Assembly: GCA_003524335.1 (NCBI GenBank)
Contig: DQHV01000205.1
Coordinates: forward strand, 14,366-24,636
Direction: 5' to 3'
Origin: Candidatus Aminicenantota bacterium
GTDB lineage: Bacteria; Acidobacteriota; Aminicenantia; Aminicenantales; UBA8522
Length of the DNA stretch: 10,271 bases
Shown: in pieces, positions 6,247 to 10,271 of the stretch
How the letters are laid out: each line of letters begins with the position of its first letter
Numbering within the stretch: the first letter of the stretch is position 1
Position numbers and translations under genes: made by a program
The notes under the pieces: model-generated
The model's database searches: none
The model's input: the letters and a program-made list of their open reading frames with translations, nothing else
Told to the model about the DNA's origin: nothing

Positions 6247-7719
6247 ATGAATGAATCCTATTCCCGGAGAATCGCCGACAACACCGCCGCCTTCGTGGCT
6301 GGGCAGTCCTTTTCACGGCTCTTCGACATTTTAACGATCCTCTTCCTCGCCCGTTACCTGGGCGTCGACGATTTCGGCAAGTTCTCCTTCGCCTTCGCTT
6401 ACGTTGGAGTCTTCGCTGTCGTCACCGACCTGGGCGTCAACCTGATCCTCGTTCGGGAAACGGCCAAGTCGGCCGAGGCGGGCTCCCTGCTCTACGGCAG
6501 CGGCATCACCCTCAAGCTCCTGTTGGCCTGCGTCGGCTGGCTGGCCGCGGCCGGCAGCATTCTTCTCCTTCACAATCCCCCGGAAATCAAGGTCTTGGTC
6601 ACCATCGTTTCGTTGAACCTCCTCGTCTCGTTCCGCATGCCGTCCTTCAAGGATACTTTCGAGGTCCCGCTCATCGCCCGACTCAAGCTGAAATATTCGG
6701 CCGGAGCGGCCGCGGCCAACAGAGTGATCACCTTCCTGGCCATAATCGCGGCCATCCTTTTGAAGGCGCCGCTCTGGCTCTTGACGCTCGTCTATACGAT
6801 CATCTCAATCCCGTCCTTCCTCCTTCTCCTTCGCTTTTCGCGCGCCGTTGTCCGGCCCACTCTACGGGCCAAAAAATCAGAATGGGCCTACCTTCTCAAG
6901 GAGGGTTTGCCGCTGGGCCTGGCCGGGATCTTCGCCATCATCTACGCCCAGTTCGACACGCTGCTCCTCTCCCGTTTCTGGACGATGAAAGAGATCAGCC
7001 TCTACAGCGCGGCCCGGCGGGTCACAGAACCTCTTCAGCTCATTCCCGCCGCTCTGGGCCTTTCCATCCTGCCCATCATGTCCCAGTTCTTTGCGCGGAG
7101 CAAGGACGAGATCATCAAGATCTACAGGAAGTCGCTGCTCTACATGCTCCTCCTGGCCATCCCGCTCAGTTTCCTGCTGATGTCTTTTTCCCGGCCGATC
7201 ATCGCCGTCCTTTTTGGAAAGGAGTTCCGGAACGCCGAACAGTCACTGGTAATTCTCAGTTGCTATCTGCCCTTTATCTTTATCTCGAACATGGCCACGG
7301 CCGTGTTCATCGCCATCCACAAACAGAAGACGAACTCGCTTATCTGGGCCGCGGCCCTGGCGCTGTATTTCGTCCTCAACCTCATCCTTATCCCGCGCTA
7401 TGCCTATGTCGGCGCGAGCATTGTGCGCCTGGCGACGGGGATGTTTATTGCGATCCTCAGCCTCCTCTGGGCTGCCCGATACCTTGGCCGGATGGACCTG
7501 CGCTTCCTGGTCCGGATCGGCCTGCTCACGGTGCCACTGGTCGCGGCTTCCAGGCTCGTGCTCGCGTCGCGTCCCGTCTTGGCCTTCCTCTTTTTCATCG
7601 TGCTTTTCTCGGGCGGCCTGTTTGCGTTGAAAATCCTTGGGCCCGAGGACATCCTCTTTCTTAAGCGAAGCGTCCTTCGCTTTTTCGCAAGACGGCACCG
7701 TGATAAAGCTCAAGATTGA
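6247..7719 (+). CDS. Oligosaccharide flippase (Wzx-like, MOP superfamily)
   Basis: A 490-residue, highly hydrophobic protein with roughly 12-14 membrane segments, the normal size for Wzx-type polysaccharide flippases. The N-terminus has the family pattern: NTAAFVAGQSFSRLFDILT, then LARYLGVDDFGKFSFAFAY and TDLGVNLILVRE. Mid-protein EGLPLGLAGIFAIIYAQFDT and YSAARRVTEPLQLIP are typical of the second half, and IPRYAYVGASIVRLATGMFIA is the conserved late segment. It should sit in the inner membrane and move an undecaprenyl-linked (or similar) oligosaccharide or glycolipid from the cytoplasmic to the outer face. A basic cytoplasmic tail (FFARRHRDKAQD) ends it. ATG 6247 is taken as the start; no Shine-Dalgarno is visible. 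It follows the methyltransferase by 98 bp, with a terminator-like hairpin between them, and faces the repeat-protein gene tail to tail. No glycosyltransferase is present here to hint at its substrate. The symbol wzx is not assigned because no polymerase or O-antigen context is seen. Confidence 0.9.
   Translation: MNESYSRRIADNTAAFVAGQSFSRLFDILTILFLARYLGVDDFGKFSFAFAYVGVFAVVTDLGVNLILVRETAKSAEAGSLLYGSGITLKLLLACVGWLAAAGSILLLHNPPEIKVLVTIVSLNLLVSFRMPSFKDTFEVPLIARLKLKYSAGAAAANRVITFLAIIAAILLKAPLWLLTLVYTIISIPSFLLLLRFSRAVVRPTLRAKKSEWAYLLKEGLPLGLAGIFAIIYAQFDTLLLSRFWTMKEISLYSAARRVTEPLQLIPAALGLSILPIMSQFFARSKDEIIKIYRKSLLYMLLLAIPLSFLLMSFSRPIIAVLFGKEFRNAEQSLVILSCYLPFIFISNMATAVFIAIHKQKTNSLIWAAALALYFVLNLILIPRYAYVGASIVRLATGMFIAILSLLWAARYLGRMDLRFLVRIGLLTVPLVAASRLVLASRPVLAFLFFIVLFSGGLFALKILGPEDILFLKRSVLRFFARRHRDKAQD
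7663..7685 (+). terminator. Terminator-like hairpin inside the 3' end of the flippase gene
   Basis: AAGCGAA (7663-7669) pairs with TTCGCTT (7676-7682) across a 6-nt loop, and the descending arm runs into five T residues (7681-7685). It has intrinsic terminator form on the plus strand but lies about 32 bp before the flippase stop at 7717-7719. On the minus strand the T-run is missing. Function is unproven; it may simply reflect the codons for KRSVLRFF. Confidence 0.3.
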
Positions 7720-7741
7720 CGAGGGGGGAGGCAACTGTCGA

Positions 7742-8227
7742 TCAGTAGCCTTTTATTCCGGCGATTTTCTTGGAGTTGCCGTCGCAGCGCCGCCTATCGG
7801 TCCCGTTGAGCGTTCCTTTCCGGGTGCCGATGGGGGCCGTGTAGATAAACAGGTCGTTGTCCGTGCCGCTCAAGTTTTTGACGACGGCGATCTCGTCAGT
7901 CCCGTTACCATCGTTGTCTACTCCGGCTATGGAGATCGTCTTGCCGTCGTACCTCCACCCATCCGTCCCGATGAGCGTGCCTATCTGCGTTCCGACCGGT
8001 GCCGTATAGACGAACAGTGTAAAGTCCGTTGCCGTCACCCGCTTAAGATAGGCGATCTCGTCCACTCCGTTTCCGTCGAAATCTCCTCCGGCAATAGCCA
8101 CCGTGTTTCCGTCTCCACTCCACCCATCCGTCCCGATGAGCGTCCCTTTTTGCAGCCCAACAGGGGCCGTGTAGACGAATAAGTTATTGTCCGACGCTCC
8201 ATCCTTCTTCAAAACGCCCACATAGTC
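7742..8227 (-). repeat. C-terminal FG-GAP/VCBS-like repeats, the last incomplete
   Basis: Three copies of a ~60-residue unit carry LF-YTAP-G---GTL-GTD. The first two end in DGNG-DEIA calcium-type loops. The third reads DRRRCDGNSKKIAGIKGY and stops before its own loop, which is either the natural protein end or a late truncation. Confidence 0.7.
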
Positions 8228-10271
8228 CGCGTTGGGAGGGGCCGCCAGAGTCTTAAACCCGACCTGGTTCCCATAACTCGTCCCCGCGGAGTTGGTCGCA
8301 TAGGCCCGCACATAATAGGGTGTGTTCGTATTCAACCCCGTGAGGTGGCTGACGAAACTCCCCGTCCCTGTGCCGTCATGGGTATGTGGACTGGCGACCG
8401 TCGGGCCGGGCGAGGTACCCCAGCAGACTCCCCGGTCCGTTACGGACGCTCCGCCGTCCGAAGTCACGTTCCCGCCGCTCACCGCCGTTGTGGTCCCGAT
8501 CGACGTCACCGCCGCCGTCGTCACCGTCGGCTGCGCATATCCTCCCGTGCCCGTATAGTTTTGACTCGTCTGGTTCACAGTGACGTTCGCGTAACTCCGC
8601 GCTGGAGGGGTGAATGCATACCCTGCCTTCGCCGGAGTCGCTGTCCCCGACCATCCGTACGGCACGGTGCCGGTATAGTAACCGCTCGCCCCTGTCTGCG
8701 GATTCCCGGGCAGCCCGTCCATCACGACGCCGCTCAGGGCCGTCCCCCCGCCTGCTTTCACCGACCCTGAAATGGTCAGCATGAGGATGGCCGCCGTATA
8801 GTCCTGGTTTGTTTGGTGAGAGGTGAGGCCGGAATAGCTGCGGCTTGGGGGACTGAAGGTGTAACCGGCCTTGCCCGGAGTCACGGTCCCCCACCAGCCG
8901 GAGTCCACCTCGGCGCCATAGGCGCCCAGGGAATCAGTCCGCGGATCATCCGGTAACCCGGCCATGAGCACTCCGGAAAGCGGGGAGCCTCCGGCCGAGA
9001 CTTTTCCGGATATCATCACCTTGTCGGGACGAGAGATTTTGGCGACAAACGCATCCCGGGGAAAGCCGTTGAAGGAAAGATCCGGTCCCACGGCCACGGG
9101 AAAGGTCATCTCCGGAGAGTTGGTCTCACCGGCGATGAAGACATTTCCGGTCTTGCCTACGGCAATGCTGTTGGCCAAGTCATTCGAAAACCCGCCGATA
9201 AACCCGCTGTAGACAAAGCCCGTCCCGCCGGGGTTTACCTTGGCCACGAAGGCGTCAGAATAGCCGTTGTGAGTCAGGTCCGGGCCGACTGATACCGGGA
9301 ATGTGGCTTCCGTCGACCAGGCGTATCCGGCTATATAGGCGCTCCCGGCGATGTCCAAGGCAATATCCTGGCCGAAATCGTGGTCCGACCCCCCGATGTA
9401 CCCGCAGTAGACGAGGCCGGTTCCGGAGGGGTTCACCTTGGCCACAAACGCGTCATAAAAGCCCGCACCGACGTGGTGAAGGTCCGGGCCCACGGCCACG
9501 GGAAACGACGTCTCGGGCGAGGCCGTACCGCCCGTGACAAAGGCATTCCCGTTCCCATCGACGACGATGCCCCGGGCCTCGTCCGACATCCAGCCTCCGA
9601 TGTATCCGCAATAGACGAGGCTTTCTCCCAAGGGCGCCACCTTGGCCACAAAAGCGTCTTGGTTACCGTTGTAGCTCAAGTCCGGTCCCACCTTCTCCGG
9701 AAACGTCGCCTGCGCGGAATCAGTATGTCCTGCCAGATAAACGCTGTCGCTCGCCTCGACCGCAATCCCCATGGCCCGGTCGCTGTCGGCCCCGCCGATG
9801 TAGCCGCAGTAGACGAGACTTGCCCCCGACGGTGCCACCATGGCCACAAAGGCGTCGTCGTTGCCATTGTGGGTCAGGTCGGGCCCTCCCTTGACCGGAA
9901 ACTGGCCCGACCCCTGCCGGGAAGAGGTTTCTCCCGCTACATAGGCATGGCCGGCTTCGTCGACGGCGATCGCCGTCGCCACATCAACAGAGGTCCCTCC
10001 GATGTAGCCGCAGTATACGAGGCTGCTGCCCGTGCTGTTCACCTTGGCCACAAAGGCATCCCCGTAGCTCTCGCTCATCCAGTCATTGAATGTCAAGTCC
10101 GGCCCGACAATCACGGGGAAAGAATATTCGGTTGAAAAGGTATTCCCCACTACATAGGCGTTCCCGCTGTCGTCCAGGGCGATATCCAGGGCATAATCGT
10201 CGCCAACTCCCCCGATATAGCCGCAATAGACAAGGCCGGAGCCGGAGCTGTTCACCTTGGCCACAAAGGCA
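7742..10271 (-). CDS. C-terminal part of a large SBBP/Fn3-like/DGNG-repeat protein (5' end outside window)
   Basis: The frame is open through the right edge, so the true start and any signal peptide lie outside; 840 residues are counted here from Val1 (GTG at 10264), which is probably internal. Order of parts: six SBBP-type beta-propeller units of 66-68 residues (1 to ~411), each with FVAKVN, VYCGYIGG, a D-x-(A)-G-(N/H)-A-Y segment and FPV-x-x-GPDL; two ~77-residue modules (417-493, 497-571) of ISGKV/ISGSV type; one Fn3-like domain (577-674) with RGVCWGTSPGPTV and YVRAYATNSAG; then repeats (680-840) with calcium-type loops DFDGNGVDEIA and DNDGNGTDEIA. The last repeat is cut short and ends IAGIKGY. 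The composition indicates an exported, probably cell-surface or extracellular protein of binding or structural type; no catalytic motif is seen. It runs opposite to the flippase with a 22-bp gap, so it is a separate transcription unit. Confidence 0.85.
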   Translation of the reverse strand, partial: AFVAKVNSSGSGLVYCGYIGGVGDDYALDIALDDSGNAYVVGNTFSTEYSFPVIVGPDLTFNDWMSESYGDAFVAKVNSTGSSLVYCGYIGGTSVDVATAIAVDEAGHAYVAGETSSRQGSGQFPVKGGPDLTHNGNDDAFVAMVAPSGASLVYCGYIGGADSDRAMGIAVEASDSVYLAGHTDSAQATFPEKVGPDLSYNGNQDAFVAKVAPLGESLVYCGYIGGWMSDEARGIVVDGNGNAFVTGGTASPETSFPVAVGPDLHHVGAGFYDAFVAKVNPSGTGLVYCGYIGGSDHDFGQDIALDIAGSAYIAGYAWSTEATFPVSVGPDLTHNGYSDAFVAKVNPGGTGFVYSGFIGGFSNDLANSIAVGKTGNVFIAGETNSPEMTFPVAVGPDLSFNGFPRDAFVAKISRPDKVMISGKVSAGGSPLSGVLMAGLPDDPRTDSLGAYGAEVDSGWWGTVTPGKAGYTFSPPSRSYSGLTSHQTNQDYTAAILMLTISGSVKAGGGTALSGVVMDGLPGNPQTGASGYYTGTVPYGWSGTATPAKAGYAFTPPARSYANVTVNQTSQNYTGTGGYAQPTVTTAAVTSIGTTTAVSGGNVTSDGGASVTDRGVCWGTSPGPTVASPHTHDGTGTGSFVSHLTGLNTNTPYYVRAYATNSAGTSYGNQVGFKTLAAPPNADYVGVLKKDGASDNNLFVYTAPVGLQKGTLIGTDGWSGDGNTVAIAGGDFDGNGVDEIAYLKRVTATDFTLFVYTAPVGTQIGTLIGTDGWRYDGKTISIAGVDNDGNGTDEIAVVKNLSGTDNDLFIYTAPIGTRKGTLNGTDRRRCDGNSKKIAGIKGY
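8552..9016 (-). repeat. Two tandem ~77-residue ISGKV/ISGSV modules
   Basis: Residues 417-493 and 497-571 share the order ISG-V-AGG-LSGV-M-GLP-P-T, then a glycine/tyrosine stretch, GW-GT-TP-KAGY-F-PP-RSY and NQ-YT. They resemble carboxypeptidase-regulatory-like or Big-type beta-sandwich domains of surface proteins. Spacing of conserved residues shows a tandem duplication. Confidence 0.75.
9032..10271 (-). repeat. Six tandem SBBP-type beta-propeller units
   Basis: Units of 66-68 residues (about 200 bp) repeat with boundaries at the DAFVAKVN-like segment; these fall at residues 69, 137, 204, 271, 337 and 404 of the visible protein. Five of six units carry VYCGYIGG; the sixth reads VYSGFIGG, lacking the Cys. 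More units may lie outside the window. DNA identity between units is only partial, so the duplications are not recent. Confidence 0.85.

Noticed and set aside
7637..8182. Plus-strand frame (181 codons) overlapping the flippase end and the repeat-protein tail
   Set aside because: It begins in another frame inside the flippase and then runs antisense to the C-terminal calcium-type repeats, whose periodicity explains its repeated PPIRPDER.
9380..10135. Plus-strand open frame (251 codons) opposite the repeat protein
   Set aside because: Its internal repeats simply mirror the SBBP units on the other strand; composition is Arg/Gly/Val-rich and it shows no domain.
9032..10271. Regular ~200-bp periodicity, checked as a possible CRISPR or satellite array
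   Set aside because: Units are too long, not identical, and stay in one protein frame with conserved SBBP residues; this is a coding repeat.

Overview
The window looks like chromosomal DNA of a high-GC, Gram-negative-type bacterium. A Wzx-like lipid-linked glycan flippase, two radical SAM proteins with an N-terminal B12-binding-like domain, and a large secreted-type protein built from SBBP, Fn3-like and DGNG repeats together recall Acidobacteriota/Aminicenantes-like or deltaproteobacterial-like genomes. That assignment is inference from gene style only; there is no marker gene. I see no rRNA, tRNA, CRISPR, transposase or integrase.

Layout: (1) 1-224, minus strand: the N-terminal part of an unidentified multi-pass membrane protein running off the left edge. 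(2) 225-362: a divergent intergenic region with a good sigma70-type promoter reading right (TTGACA, 18 bp, TAGAAT). (3) 363-6148, plus strand: a probable operon of an alkaline phosphatase superfamily phosphodiesterase/phosphotransferase, two B12-type radical SAM proteins and a class I SAM methyltransferase, ended by a hairpin plus T-run at 6160-6200. (4) 6247-7719, plus strand: an oligosaccharide flippase. (5) 7742-10271, minus strand: the C-terminal 840 residues of a repeat-mosaic protein, convergent with the flippase and separated from it by only 22 bp.

Taken together, the plus-strand genes resemble the tailoring and export part of a surface glycan or glycolipid locus. The flippase would move a lipid-linked product across the inner membrane. 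The methyltransferase, the two radical SAM enzymes and the phosphodiesterase-like protein would modify the glycan, its lipid carrier or a related metabolite. No glycosyltransferase, polymerase or nucleotide-sugar enzyme is in the window, so the substrate cannot be named. The repeat protein is probably an exported surface protein and need not belong to the same pathway.

The least explained part is the tandem pair of divergent radical SAM proteins, both lacking the classical cobalamin-ligating DxHxxG motif, next to the phosphodiesterase-like gene. Smaller points are a 14-codon ORF sitting exactly between the two radical SAM genes, a terminator-like hairpin inside the end of the flippase gene, and alternative hairpins before the first radical SAM gene.
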